A stretch of DNA of 30,429 nucleotides. Source: Caulobacteraceae bacterium UBA5005. GTDB lineage: Bacteria > Pseudomonadota > Alphaproteobacteria > Caulobacterales > Caulobacteraceae. Below are positions 6,813 to 14,082 of the stretch, piece after piece. The stretch is from the NCBI GenBank assembly GCA_002398405.1, contig DGYN01000013.1, positions 69,552-99,980 of the forward strand. Reading direction: 5' to 3'. The stretch's first letter is position 1; every line of letters begins with the position of its first letter. Both the position numbers and the translations under genes were made by a program. A model generated the notes under the pieces. It was not told where the DNA came from, did no database searches, and was given only the letters and a program-made list of their open reading frames with translations.

Positions 6813-7502
6813 ATGACCGCCGACCCCCGCCTGATCGTCGCCCTCGATTTGCCCACGCGCGCCGAGGCCGAAGCCCTCGTCGAGCGGATCGGCGACGCCG
6901 CCTCCTTCTACAAGGTCGGCCTGCAACTGATGGCCACCGACGGCATGGCGCTCGCCAGGGACCTGAAAGCCCAAGGCCATCAGGTCTTCGCCGACTGGAA
7001 GCTGCATGACATCGGCGCCACCGTCGAAAAGGCCGCCGCCGCCATCGCCGCCACCGGCGCCGCCGACTTTCTCACGGTTCACGCCACCCCTCAGGTCATG
7101 GCCGCGGCGGTCAAGGGCAGGGGACCGGCGCCCACCAAAATCCTCGGCGTCACCGTGTTGACCAGCCTTTCGGCCTCGGACCTGGAGGCCATAGGTTACC
7201 GCATGGGCGTCGCCGAACTGGTCGAGCGCCGCATCCGCCAGGCCATCGACGCCGGCGCCGACGGGGTCATCGCCAGCCCGCACGAAGCCGCCATCGCCCG
7301 CGCCATCGGCGGACCGGATTTCCTGGTGGTGACGCCCGGGGTCAGACCCGCAGGCGGCTCGATGGACGATCAGGCCAGGGCCGCGACCCCGGCCGACGCT
7401 ATTCGCAATGGCGCCAGCCATCTGGTGGTCGGCCGGCCGATCAGCGCCGCCGCCGATCCGCGCGCGGCGGCCCTGGCGATCGCAGCCGAGATCGCCGGCT
7501 AG
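6813..7502 (+). CDS. pyrF: orotidine 5'-phosphate decarboxylase
   Basis: This encodes 229 residues, typical for bacterial PyrF. It should convert OMP to UMP, the last step of de novo pyrimidine synthesis, in the cytosol. Asp12 lies in LIVALDLPT. The catalytic Asp-Lys-Asp set is DWKLHD (Asp61, Lys63, Asp66). The phosphate-binding end is FLVVTPGVRP, then NGASHLVVGRPIS. The motif is DWKLHDIGATV rather than the commoner DLKLHDIPNTV. ATG follows the SDR stop by one base, so the two are coupled. The TAG stop shares CTAG with the stop of the convergent Tyr/Pro/Gly-rich gene. Confidence 0.96.
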   Translation: MTADPRLIVALDLPTRAEAEALVERIGDAASFYKVGLQLMATDGMALARDLKAQGHQVFADWKLHDIGATVEKAAAAIAATGAADFLTVHATPQVMAAAVKGRGPAPTKILGVTVLTSLSASDLEAIGYRMGVAELVERRIRQAIDAGADGVIASPHEAAIARAIGGPDFLVVTPGVRPAGGSMDDQARAATPADAIRNGASHLVVGRPISAAADPRAAALAIAAEIAG

Positions 7503-8323
7503 TACTTGCCGCCGCCCTTGTGGCCGCCGCCGCCGTAGCCGCCGCCCTTATGCCCGCCGCCGTGGTTCTTTGGAGGCTGCATCGGGGGCTTCATCCGGCC
7601 ACCGCCGCTGAACCGCACATTGACGTTGGCCGACGCGCTGGCCGAGGCGGACGCTGACGCGCTGGCGCTGGCGCCGCCAAACCCGCCGCCGAAGCCCCCG
7701 CCGAACCCTCCGCCGACCACCATGCCGCCGCCGCCGTAGACCGGGGGAGCAAAGGCCATGCCGACGCTGCTTTCGCTGTAGAAGAAATCGCCGCCCAGAC
7801 GCACTTCCTCATAGACCCTGGGCGCGCAACCGCAGTCGCAGTCGCACGGCGGCGGCGGGGGAGGCGGCGGCAGACAGCCGCAGTCGTATGCGTATTGGGG
7901 GGCGTATTGAGGCGCGTACTGAGGCGCGTACTGAGGGACGTAGTCGTAGTTGTAGCTGTAATCAGGCGCCGGGGCCGGCGGCGGGGCGGGGACATAGCCG
8001 TAGAACGGCTCGTGCCAGGGGTGCAGGTAGGAATAGACCTCCTGGCCGTCGCGGTTCTGATAGGCGTAGTCGTAGCCGTGAGCGTAACCGTCCTGATAGC
8101 GGCGCTCTTCCCACTGGGGGGCGGGCGGATAGGGATCGCGGGGATCGTAGTCGCCGCCCGCCTGAGCCTCATAGCCATCCACATAGACGCGCTTGCCATA
8201 GGACCCGCCGCCGCTCTCGCTGTGCGTCGAGTAACCGCCGGACCGGTCATAGGAGGGTTGCGCCGGCGGCGGCGGAAGCGGTTCGTAGTAGAGGGCCTGA
8301 CCAAGCAACAGGGCGACAAGCAT
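7499..8323 (-). CDS. Tyr/Pro/Gly-rich low-complexity secreted-type protein
   Basis: This encodes 274 residues with a short hydrophobic N-terminus (MLVALLLGQAL) that could be a minimal signal peptide. The body is low complexity. Residues about 20-120 are rich in Tyr, Pro and acidic residues. A tandem PQYA/QYAP array follows, then a polyproline run flanked by Cys clusters (YDCGCLPPPP, CDCDCGCAP). After that come a folded-looking YEEVRLGGDFFYSESSVGMAF stretch, GGFGGGFGGGFGG, an Ala-Ser run, and a Gly/His/Lys-rich tail (GGGHKGGGYGGGG). ATG at 8323 has TTGGAGTT as Shine-Dalgarno. I do not recognise a family. Composition resembles surface or structural glycine-rich proteins, and Cys and His clusters might bind metal. 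Length may vary between strains through repeat slippage. Confidence 0.7.
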   Translation of the reverse strand: MLVALLLGQALYYEPLPPPPAQPSYDRSGGYSTHSESGGGSYGKRVYVDGYEAQAGGDYDPRDPYPPAPQWEERRYQDGYAHGYDYAYQNRDGQEVYSYLHPWHEPFYGYVPAPPPAPAPDYSYNYDYVPQYAPQYAPQYAPQYAYDCGCLPPPPPPPPCDCDCGCAPRVYEEVRLGGDFFYSESSVGMAFAPPVYGGGGMVVGGGFGGGFGGGFGGASASASASASASASANVNVRFSGGGRMKPPMQPPKNHGGGHKGGGYGGGGHKGGGKY

Positions 8324-8393
8324 GGGCGTAACTCCAATCCTTCTGAAGGAACTAGAGACGCCACAAGGCCTTGGGTAGCGAACGCACCTGACG

Positions 8394-8411
8394 GGCGAGC
8401 GGCCGCTCGCC
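8394..8411. terminator. perfect 18-bp palindrome after the SDHAF4-like gene
   Basis: GGCGAGC, GGCC, GCTCGCC forms a fully palindromic 18-mer whose last base is the first of the SDHAF4-like stop codon. On the minus strand it would form a stable hairpin at the transcript end, but no T-run follows. It may be a Rho-assisted or processing end rather than an intrinsic terminator. Confidence 0.4.
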
Positions 8412-8605
8412 TAGAAATCCACCGCCACGCCCTTGCGCTCCCAGTCGCCGAAGCGTGTCGGCTCGGGGCCCTTGGGGCCGCCTTCCTCGCCGGTGGAGGC
8501 TGGCGGGCCTTCAGCGGCCCGCCGTGCGTTCGCCTCCTCCAGCGCCCGGCGTGCGGCGGGGGTGAGTGGCTTGGCGGGATTGGCGTTGATCGGGGTGTCT
8601 GACAT
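8411..8605 (-). CDS. DUF1674 protein, SDHAF4-like succinate dehydrogenase assembly factor
   Basis: This encodes 64 residues. The C-terminal block GPEPTRFGDWERKGVAVDF is the hallmark of the DUF1674/SDHAF4 family. Its mitochondrial members bind the flavinated SdhA subunit and protect it before complex II assembly. The N-terminal part (TPAARRALEEANARRAAE) is a helical, alanine/arginine-rich stretch. The ATG lies only three bases after the CCA end of tRNA-Gln on the same strand, so any Shine-Dalgarno would lie inside the tRNA. In-frame codons upstream reach a TAG inside the tRNA with no earlier start. After tRNA 3' processing the message would be nearly leaderless (CUC-AUG). Function by family is fairly secure; how it is translated is open. 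Confidence 0.88.
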   Translation of the reverse strand: MSDTPINANPAKPLTPAARRALEEANARRAAEGPPASTGEEGGPKGPEPTRFGDWERKGVAVDF

Positions 8606-8608
8606 GAG

Positions 8609-8682
8609 TGGCTGGGGGACTAGGACTCGAACCTAGAATGACGGTACCAAAAACCGCAGTGTTACCATTACACCATCCCCCA
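8609..8682 (-). tRNA. tRNA-Gln (anticodon TTG)
   Basis: Minus-strand cloverleaf of 74 bases including encoded CCA. The acceptor stem is TGGGGGA/TCCCCCA with G discriminator. The anticodon arm is GCGGT-TTTTGGT-ACCGT, giving TTG (reads CAA). The T arm is CTAGG-TTCGAGT-CCTAG. A good promoter lies upstream and the SDHAF4-like gene starts 3 bases downstream. Confidence 0.95.
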
Positions 8683-8717
8683 ACGGGATGCCGGGCCGGG
8701 GGCGCCGGGAGGCGGTG

Positions 8718-8746
8718 CAGATAACGCACGCAATCCCGGTTTGCAA
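8718..8746 (-). promoter_or_regulatory. promoter for tRNA-Gln
   Basis: On the minus strand TTGCAA (8746-8741), a 17-base spacer, and TATCTG (8723-8718) form a sigma-70-type promoter about 36 bases upstream of the mature tRNA 5' end. It would also serve the SDHAF4-like gene. Confidence 0.55.
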
Positions 8747-8762
8747 CGGGTCATGCCCCGCC

Positions 8763-8791
8763 TTGCGGGGCCGGTGGCCCTTCTCTATAAG
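8763..8791 (+). promoter_or_regulatory. promoter for tRNA-Pro
   Basis: TTGCGG (8763-8768), an exact 17-base spacer, and TATAAG (8786-8791) lie 17 bases before the tRNA-Pro 5' end. This is a near-consensus housekeeping promoter. It is divergent from the tRNA-Gln promoter, with 16 bases between the two -35 boxes. Confidence 0.65.
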
Positions 8792-8808
8792 GCGCGCTCT
8801 CTAAGTGT

Positions 8809-8885
8809 CGGAGTGTGGCTCAGTCTGGTAGAGCACTGCGTTCGGGACGCAGGGGTCGCAGGTTCGAATCCTGCCACTCCGACCA
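8809..8885 (+). tRNA. tRNA-Pro (anticodon CGG)
   Basis: Plus-strand cloverleaf of 77 bases with encoded CCA. The acceptor stem is CGGAGTG/CACTCCG with A discriminator. The anticodon arm is CTGCG-TTCGGGA-CGCAG, giving CGG (reads CCG). The T arm is GCAGG-TTCGAAT-CCTGC. It ends 18 bases before the stop of the convergent GH19-like gene. Confidence 0.96.
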
Positions 8886-8903
8886 ATTTTCCCGCCCATC
8901 CCC

Positions 8904-9518
8904 CTATGCCCAGCCCCCGGCGGCCAGGGCGGCCTGGAACTGCAAGGCGTGGCGGGCGATTAACAGGTTGTCGTCGACGCCGTTTATGATCCGGCGCGCT
9001 TCCTTGAACTGATCCAGGGTCCCGAGATCCGCCGGCAGGTGCCGGGCCAGCGAATGAACCCCCGACTTGTCCTTGGCGAACCACCCCGCCACCATGCCCT
9101 CGCGCATGACCTTGGCGGCGATATCGGGGCGCATGGCCAGATCCAGGTTCGTCAGCATGGCGCCGCCTAAGGCCAGCGCCTTGTCGGCTCTCTTGTAGTT
9201 GTCCAGCCAGGTTAGCTGCACATACCCCCGGCCGTAGTAGGGCCAGTAGTGGAGGTTCTTCTTCCGCCACGCCTCGGAAAGCCAATAGGCCTCGCGGACG
9301 GGCTGCATGGTGGCGTTGGTCTCGTGATAGGCCGTCGCCAGCGCATAGGCGGTCCAGGACGTCCGCCAGCCTTCGCAGGCGGCGAGGAGCGCGTTGACCC
9401 CCTCGATCTCGGATTCGTCCAGCTTAGGGCCAAGCAGGCCGTTGCGAAGGTGGGTGAAAAAGGGCGCCGGGGTACTGAGGGCCACGTCGAATTCCTCCAC
9501 GACAGTTGTGGGGAACAT
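8904..9518 (-). CDS. glycoside hydrolase family 19-type chitinase/endolysin-like protein
   Basis: This encodes 204 residues resembling the COG3179 predicted chitinase/phage endolysin group (lysozyme-like fold). The likely catalytic Glu lies in ATAYHETNATMQP (about residues 62-74). The substrate-cleft signature YYGRGYVQLTWLDNYKRA follows at about 94-111, and QFKEARRIINGVDDN lies near the C-terminus. There is no signal peptide or transmembrane segment, so export would need a holin-like route or lysis, as for phage endolysins. No phage genes surround it. It sits between tRNA-Pro and sppA, so it may be a domesticated or orphan lysin. ATG at 9518 is assumed; the domain begins about 17 residues in, and a later start is possible. 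The substrate could be peptidoglycan or chitin-like glycans. Confidence 0.82.
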   Translation of the reverse strand: MFPTTVVEEFDVALSTPAPFFTHLRNGLLGPKLDESEIEGVNALLAACEGWRTSWTAYALATAYHETNATMQPVREAYWLSEAWRKKNLHYWPYYGRGYVQLTWLDNYKRADKALALGGAMLTNLDLAMRPDIAAKVMREGMVAGWFAKDKSGVHSLARHLPADLGTLDQFKEARRIINGVDDNLLIARHALQFQAALAAGGWA

Positions 9519-9572
9519 CTACCTCAGGGTGCATGGGTTGTCGCGCTCAAGCTTGTGGGGAAATTCCCGTAT

Positions 9573-9600
9573 TTGACCGCGCCGGGGGGCTTGCTATGGC
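9573..9600 (+). promoter_or_regulatory. candidate sppA promoter
   Basis: TTGACC (9573-9578), 16 bases, and TATGGC (9595-9600) lie 25 bases before the sppA ATG. The -35 is one base from consensus. No other signal is seen in the 107 bases between the two divergent genes. Confidence 0.45.
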
Positions 9601-9625
9601 TCAGGGCATCTGACGGGAAAGCGGC

Positions 9626-11392
9626 ATGAAACAGTTCTTCATCACCCTGGGCGCGGTGTTCGCGGGCCTCTCCCTGTTCTTTGTCGGCCTGCCGATTCTG
9701 TTGCTCATCCTGGTGGCGGCGGCGAGCGCGCCGGCGCCTGTGCCCGCCTCCACCGTCCTGGCGCTGGACCTGCGCGGCGGGCTGACCGATCAGCAGGCGA
9801 CCGATCCCCTGCTGTCCTTCACCGGCCCCTCGTTGTCGGTGACCTCGACGGTGTTGACCCTTCGCCGCGCGGAAGGCGACGACAAGGTCAAGGCCCTGAT
9901 GGTCTATCTGCCGGAGTTCGGCATGGACCCGGCGGCGGCCGACGAGCTGGCCCAGGCCTTCCGCCGCTTCAAGGCCAAGGGCAAGACCATCTACGCCCAC
10001 AGCCAGGGCTTCTACGCCGGCGGCATGGTGACCTCGGCCTATGCCCTGGGGGCGGCGAGCAGCGAGTTCTGGATGCAGGCGGGCGCCCCCTTCGAGGCGG
10101 TGGGCCTGTCGACCGAGGACATCTTCTTCAAGCGGGCCTTCGACCGCTACGGACTGACCGCCGAATTTGAGCAACGCAAGGAACACAAGAACGCGGTCAA
10201 CCCGTACCTCTTCGCCGACTACACCCCGGCCCACCGCGAGGCGCAGCTTTCCTGGATGACGTCTGTCCATGACCAGACGCTGGCCTGGGCCGCCAAGGAC
10301 CGCAAACAGACCCCCGATCAGCTTCGCGCCGCCATCGAGGGCGGGCCCTATGATGCGGCCGGCGCCAAGGAAAAGGGGCTGATCGACAAGCTGGGGGTCG
10401 CCTATGAGATGGGCGAGGCGGCGCTCAAGGCTGCCGGCCGCGGCGCCGAGATCATCGATTTCCAGGACTATGAAGGCCGCTCAGGGTTGGGCCTGGCGAC
10501 AGGTCCCACCATCGCGGTGATCAATGTCGAAGGGGCCATCGTCAACGGCGGGGCGGCGGTGTCGCCCTTCGGCGAGGCGAGCGCCTATTCCGAGGTTATC
10601 TCCCAGGCGATCTATGACGCGGTGGAGGAGGACGAGGTCAAAGCCATCGTCCTGCGGGTCTCCTCGCCCGGCGGCTCGGATACCGCTTCAGAACAGATCG
10701 CCGCCGCAGTGCGCGCCGCCAAGAAGGCCAAGAAGCCGGTCGTGGTGTCCATGGGGACCTATGCCGCCTCGGGCGGCTACTGGATCAGCGCCGAGGCCGA
10801 CCACATCGTCGCCCAGCCCAACACCATCACCGGCTCGATCGGGGTCTATGGCGGCAAGATCAGCGGCGGCGCGGCGGCGGCCAGGTTCGGGGTCGATGTA
10901 CGGGAGCTTGGCGTCGGCGGGGAGTTCGCCAGCGTCGGCTCGCTCGGCAAGGGCTTCAGCCCGGCCCAGCGCGCCGCCTACGCCGCCCAGATCGACCGGG
11001 TCTACGCGACCTTTGTGAGCCGGGTGGCGGCGGGGCGGAAGATGACGCCGCAAAAGGTCGACGCCATCGCCGGCGGGCGGGTGTGGACCGGCGTCCAGGC
11101 CCGCGAGATCGGCCTGGTGGACCAGCTCGGCGGCCTCACGGACGCCGTGGACAAGGCCAAGGCGCTCGCCGGGATCAAGGGGACGGCCAGGCTGTGGATC
11201 CTGCCCGAACCCGTGTCCGCCTTCGAGGCTTTGGAACAGGCGCTCGGCGTCTCTGCGGCGGGAGCGCGAACCCTTGCCGCGGCCGGCTTCGTGATGGGCG
11301 ATCCGACGGCGGAGGCGGCCCTGGACCGGCTTGTGGAGGCTCGGATGCGGGCGCGGGGCGCGAACGTGCTGAGCCCAAGGGTGTTGCACTAA
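9626..11392 (+). CDS. sppA: signal peptide peptidase SppA, 67K type
   Basis: This encodes 588 residues, the long (tandem S49) form. An N-terminal membrane anchor lies at about 5-36, followed by two S49 protease repeats. The N-terminal repeat holds a candidate catalytic Lys in FEQRKEHKNAVNPYLF (about residues 181-196). The C-terminal repeat holds the nucleophile Ser382 in GTYAASGGYWIS. The segments AIVLRVSSPGGS and ITGSIGVYGGK match the family. It should act on the periplasmic face of the inner membrane to degrade cleaved signal peptides. It is a single-gene unit, with a promoter just upstream and a complex palindromic repeat just after the stop. The start (MKQFFITLGAVFAGL) gives a sensible membrane anchor. 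Confidence 0.95.
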   Translation: MKQFFITLGAVFAGLSLFFVGLPILLLILVAAASAPAPVPASTVLALDLRGGLTDQQATDPLLSFTGPSLSVTSTVLTLRRAEGDDKVKALMVYLPEFGMDPAAADELAQAFRRFKAKGKTIYAHSQGFYAGGMVTSAYALGAASSEFWMQAGAPFEAVGLSTEDIFFKRAFDRYGLTAEFEQRKEHKNAVNPYLFADYTPAHREAQLSWMTSVHDQTLAWAAKDRKQTPDQLRAAIEGGPYDAAGAKEKGLIDKLGVAYEMGEAALKAAGRGAEIIDFQDYEGRSGLGLATGPTIAVINVEGAIVNGGAAVSPFGEASAYSEVISQAIYDAVEEDEVKAIVLRVSSPGGSDTASEQIAAAVRAAKKAKKPVVVSMGTYAASGGYWISAEADHIVAQPNTITGSIGVYGGKISGGAAAARFGVDVRELGVGGEFASVGSLGKGFSPAQRAAYAAQIDRVYATFVSRVAAGRKMTPQKVDAIAGGRVWTGVQAREIGLVDQLGGLTDAVDKAKALAGIKGTARLWILPEPVSAFEALEQALGVSAAGARTLAAAGFVMGDPTAEAALDRLVEARMRARGANVLSPRVLH

Positions 11393-11395
11393 CTC

Positions 11396-11531
11396 CACCG
11401 TCACCCCCGTGCTTGTCACGGGGGCCGGGTGATGGCCCAGGCTGTGCGCCATCCGCCGCCCTCTGGGCGGCGAGTCTGCGATCTGAGCGGCGGACGGTCC
11501 GGCCCCCGGAACAAGTCCGGGGGTGACGGTG
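11396..11531. repeat. composite REP-like element with paired hairpin arms
   Basis: Two 33-base arms (11396-11428 and 11499-11531) are imperfect reverse complements sharing CACCGTCACCCCCG at their outer ends. Each arm is also a hairpin on its own. The left has CCCCCGTG-CTTGT-CACGGGGG. The right, read on the minus strand, has CCCCCGGA-CTTGT-TCCGGGGG. The arms differ only at positions where both sides of the stem changed together. A third hairpin, GCCGCCC-TCT-GGGCGGC (11455-11471), sits between. The element fills the gap between convergent sppA and the metallo-beta-lactamase-fold gene and could end transcription in both directions. Confidence 0.75.
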
Positions 11532-11535
11532 ATTT

Positions 11536-12429
11536 TTATTTCAGGGAATAGGCGCTGCACAATCCGGGCGCCGCATCTCCGCTCACTACCCTTCCGCTCC
11601 CAACCAGGTGAAGCATGTGAGCTAGCACCGACTGGGCGGCCGCCGGGTGGAGGCGTTTGTCCACGGCCGCGTACATCTCGGGGACCATGTCAGTGATCTT
11701 CGTTCGTCCCTTGGCGAGTTGGGCCAGAATCTGATCTTCGCGGGAGCGGCGGTGCGCCAGATAGGCGTCGATGAAGGGGCCGGGGTCGGTGATCGGCGGG
11801 CCGTGGGTGGGCCACAGGGTCGAAAAGTTCCGCTGCCGGATGATGCGCAGGCTTTCGTAGTAGTCGCCCATGTCGCCATCGGGGGGCACGATCACCGTCG
11901 TCGACCAGCCCATGATGTGGTCGCCGCAGAACAGGGCGTTTTCTTCGGTGAGCGCATAGCAGATGTGGTTGGAGGTATGGCCGGGGGTGGGGATCGCCTC
12001 GAAGGTCCACCCGGGGCCCGCGATCGTCCCGCCGCCGCAGACGGTGACAGCGGCGACGAACCCCGCGTCATGCTCGTCCTCGACCTTGACCGCCATCTCG
12101 CCAGGCGGATGAGCCATGGGACAGCCGTAGGTCACCGCGCCGGTCGCTTCCGCCAGCGGCCGGGCGAGGGGCGAATGGTCCGCATGGTTGTGGGTGACGA
12201 GGATCGCCTTCACCGTCTCGCCCTTGGTGGCGGCCAGGATCGCGTCGAGGTGCTCGGGCAGGTCCGGCCCCGGATCGATCACCGCCACCTGGCCGTGGCC
12301 GACGATGTAGGTGCCGGTGCCCAGATAAGTGAAAGGGCCGGGATTGTTCGCCACCACGCGCCGGATCATCGGGCTGACCTGATCAACCTTGCCGTAGTCG
12401 AAGGTCATGTCGCGGACGTAGGGGATCAC
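11536..12429 (-). CDS. metallo-beta-lactamase-fold hydrolase with C-terminal winged helix (LACTB2-like)
   Basis: This encodes 297 residues. The dinuclear zinc set is complete: H80-x-H82-x-D84-H85 in THNHADH, His151 in PTPGHTSNH, Asp170 in FCGDHIMGW and His209 in LWPTHGPPI. The last 70 residues (THGPPITDPGPFIDAYLAHR, then REDQILAQLAKG, TKITDMVPEMYA) match the winged-helix tail of the LACTB2/glyoxalase-II-like group. Family members are nucleases or thioester hydrolases; the substrate here is unknown. A GTG start at 12429 is assumed; an in-frame ATG seven codons later is the alternative. Its 3' end abuts the composite repeat. The other hydrolase-type gene nearby (12652) belongs to a family found fused to or near metallo-beta-lactamase domains, so a link is possible. 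Confidence 0.9.
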   Translation of the reverse strand: MIPYVRDMTFDYGKVDQVSPMIRRVVANNPGPFTYLGTGTYIVGHGQVAVIDPGPDLPEHLDAILAATKGETVKAILVTHNHADHSPLARPLAEATGAVTYGCPMAHPPGEMAVKVEDEHDAGFVAAVTVCGGGTIAGPGWTFEAIPTPGHTSNHICYALTEENALFCGDHIMGWSTTVIVPPDGDMGDYYESLRIIRQRNFSTLWPTHGPPITDPGPFIDAYLAHRRSREDQILAQLAKGRTKITDMVPEMYAAVDKRLHPAAAQSVLAHMLHLVGSGRVVSGDAAPGLCSAYSLK

Positions 12430-12496
12430 AATCGTTAATTCCCGTTAGGCTTTGTTCTTGCGTGGCGTCCCTCGAACCTGGGGTTTGGAGGGGCAG

Positions 12497-12655
12497 ATGG
12501 CCGCCAAAGTTGCGATTTTTGTCTCAAATCGGCTTCAGAGGCCCGCTGTGGCGCTCCTTTGTCTCATGATGATGCAGATGGTCTTTGTGGTGGCCAGCTG
12601 TGACGGCGAGCCGGATATGGCCGTGGGGATGGCCCGCGTCGCCATCCAGCCCTAG
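12497..12655 (+). CDS. 52-residue predicted lipoprotein
   Basis: ATG at 12497 has a strong GGAGGGG Shine-Dalgarno 5 bases upstream. The N-region is basic (RLQR, residues 12-15). The hydrophobic core is PAVALLCLMMMQMVFVVAS, and the lipobox is VAS-Cys35, leaving a mature peptide of only 18 residues (starting CDGEPD). Its TAG shares CTAG with the stop of the convergent DUF442 gene, the same arrangement as at five other convergent junctions here, which supports it being a real gene. Asp at +2 would favour inner-membrane retention by the E. coli rule. The function is unknown. It may instead be a small membrane peptide. Confidence 0.55.
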   Translation: MAAKVAIFVSNRLQRPAVALLCLMMMQMVFVVASCDGEPDMAVGMARVAIQP

Positions 12656-13065
12656 CGGCCAGCGCCCAGCAGCGGGCTCAGGTCGTATCCCGCCGCCGCC
12701 GCCAGCTCCGCGATCTCGACCAGGCTGCGTGAGCCGGACATGGCTTCGCCCAGCGCCCAGGTGTTGATCGACCGTGTGCCCGAGCGGCAAAAGGCCAGGA
12801 CCCGCGCATTGGCCGCCATGGCTTCCTGCAGCGCCTCTGCCTGCCGGGGCGTCGGGGCGCCAATCACCGGGATGTGGGCGCAATAGAGCCTAATCGCCGT
12901 CGCCGCCGCCTGGATTTCCTCATGGGTCGGCTGGCCGGGCGCTTCCCCGTCGGGGCGGTTGTTGATCAACAGGGTGTAGCCCTCGGCCGCCGCCTTGGCG
13001 ACGTCCTCCACCGCGATCTGCGGGGCGACGGAGAAATTATCGGTGACGCGGATGAACTCGGTCAT
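12652..13065 (-). CDS. DUF442/TIGR01244-type sulfurtransferase or phosphatase
   Basis: This encodes 137 residues from ATG at 13065, chosen for the AGGTGG Shine-Dalgarno and because MTEFIRVTDNFSVAPQI is the normal family start. The active-site loop is FCRSGTRS, with Cys93 and Arg98 four residues apart. This spacing is rhodanese-like (CX4R) rather than the CX5R of tyrosine phosphatases. The INNRPDGE motif (34-41) is characteristic. Family members occur alone or fused to a metallo-beta-lactamase domain (beta-lactamase-hydrolase-like proteins) and are linked to sulfide handling and biofilm in other bacteria. A metallo-beta-lactamase-fold gene lies 223 bases away on the same strand, separated only by the tiny lipoprotein gene on the other strand. 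Confidence 0.88.
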   Translation of the reverse strand: MTEFIRVTDNFSVAPQIAVEDVAKAAAEGYTLLINNRPDGEAPGQPTHEEIQAAATAIRLYCAHIPVIGAPTPRQAEALQEAMAANARVLAFCRSGTRSINTWALGEAMSGSRSLVEIAELAAAAGYDLSPLLGAGR

Positions 13066-13161
13066 GGTTCCACCTGTTTGCCCCCAATGACCCCGCGTTG
13101 ACAACCCAAGGCGCGGGTGGAAGTTTCGCCGCTGCCTTTAAGCGAAGGACGTCTGCCCTTC

Positions 13162-14082
13162 ATGTTGCGTTTCATCTTAAGAAGACTGCTGGTCGCGATC
13201 CCGACGTTGTTCGTCATCGTCACCGCCACCTTCTTCCTGATGCGCGCCGCCCCCGGCAATCCCTTCGACGGCGAACGCAAACTGCCCCCCGCGATCATGA
13301 AGAATATCGAGGCGAGGTACGGCCTCGATAAGCCGCTCATCGTCCAGTACGGCGACTATCTCGCTGATGTGGTGCGCGGTGATTTTGGGCCCTCGCTGAA
13401 ATACACTGGCAAGAGCGTCAATCAGATCATCGCCGAGAACTTCCCGACCAGCCTGAAGATCGGCCTGCCGGCGCTGATTCTGGCGACCTTCCTTGGCATC
13501 CTGCTCGGCGTCATAGCCGCCCTGAAGCACAATCGATGGCCAGACTACTCCGCCATGGCGATCGCCATCCTTGGCATCTGCATTCCGACCTTCGTCACCG
13601 CGCCGCTCCTGGTCCTGATCTTCGCGGTGAAGCTCTCCTGGCTGCCCATCGCCGGCATCACCCAGGGGCTGAAGAGCTATATCCTGCCGGTCATCGTCCT
13701 ATCCCTGCCCTTGATCGCCGTGATCTCCCGGCTGGTGCGGGCAGGGATGATCGAGACGCTCAATTCCAACTATGTGCGCACCGCCCGCGCCAAGGGACTG
13801 CCCGAGCACACGGTAGTCATTCGCCACGCCCTGAAGACCGCGCTTTTGCCGCTGGTCAGTTACCTTGGCCCCGCCTGCGCGGCGATCATCACCGGCTCCC
13901 TGGTGGTCGAGAAGATTTTCGGGGTCCCGGGCCTTGGCAAGAGCTTCGTGCTCGGCGCCCTGCAGCGGGACTACACCGTGGTCATGGGGGTGGTCATCCT
14001 CTACGCGGTCCTGGTCATCGCCCTGAACCTCATCGCCGATGTGCTCTACGCCGTCCTCGACCCGAGGGTGAAGCTGACATGA
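13162..14082 (+). CDS. oppB: peptide/oligopeptide ABC transporter permease, OppB-like
   Basis: This encodes 306 residues from ATG at 13162 (MLRFILRRLLVAIPTLF), the normal OppB start; in-frame codons further up are unlikely. Six transmembrane helices are visible. The N-terminal MRAAPGNPF and the coupling-loop EAA motif region YVRTARAKGLPEHTVVIRHALKTALLPLVS are intact. It forms a heterodimeric channel with OppC in the inner membrane. The stop overlaps the oppC start as ATGA, so translation is coupled. It is divergent from the DUF442 gene, with about 96 bases between. No ATPase genes are adjacent. Confidence 0.94.
   Translation: MLRFILRRLLVAIPTLFVIVTATFFLMRAAPGNPFDGERKLPPAIMKNIEARYGLDKPLIVQYGDYLADVVRGDFGPSLKYTGKSVNQIIAENFPTSLKIGLPALILATFLGILLGVIAALKHNRWPDYSAMAIAILGICIPTFVTAPLLVLIFAVKLSWLPIAGITQGLKSYILPVIVLSLPLIAVISRLVRAGMIETLNSNYVRTARAKGLPEHTVVIRHALKTALLPLVSYLGPACAAIITGSLVVEKIFGVPGLGKSFVLGALQRDYTVVMGVVILYAVLVIALNLIADVLYAVLDPRVKLT

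Noticed and set aside
7890..7942. Short tandem repeats that could suggest a CRISPR array
   Set aside because: The 12-base units lie inside a reading frame (QYAP repeats), without spacers of even length or any cas gene.
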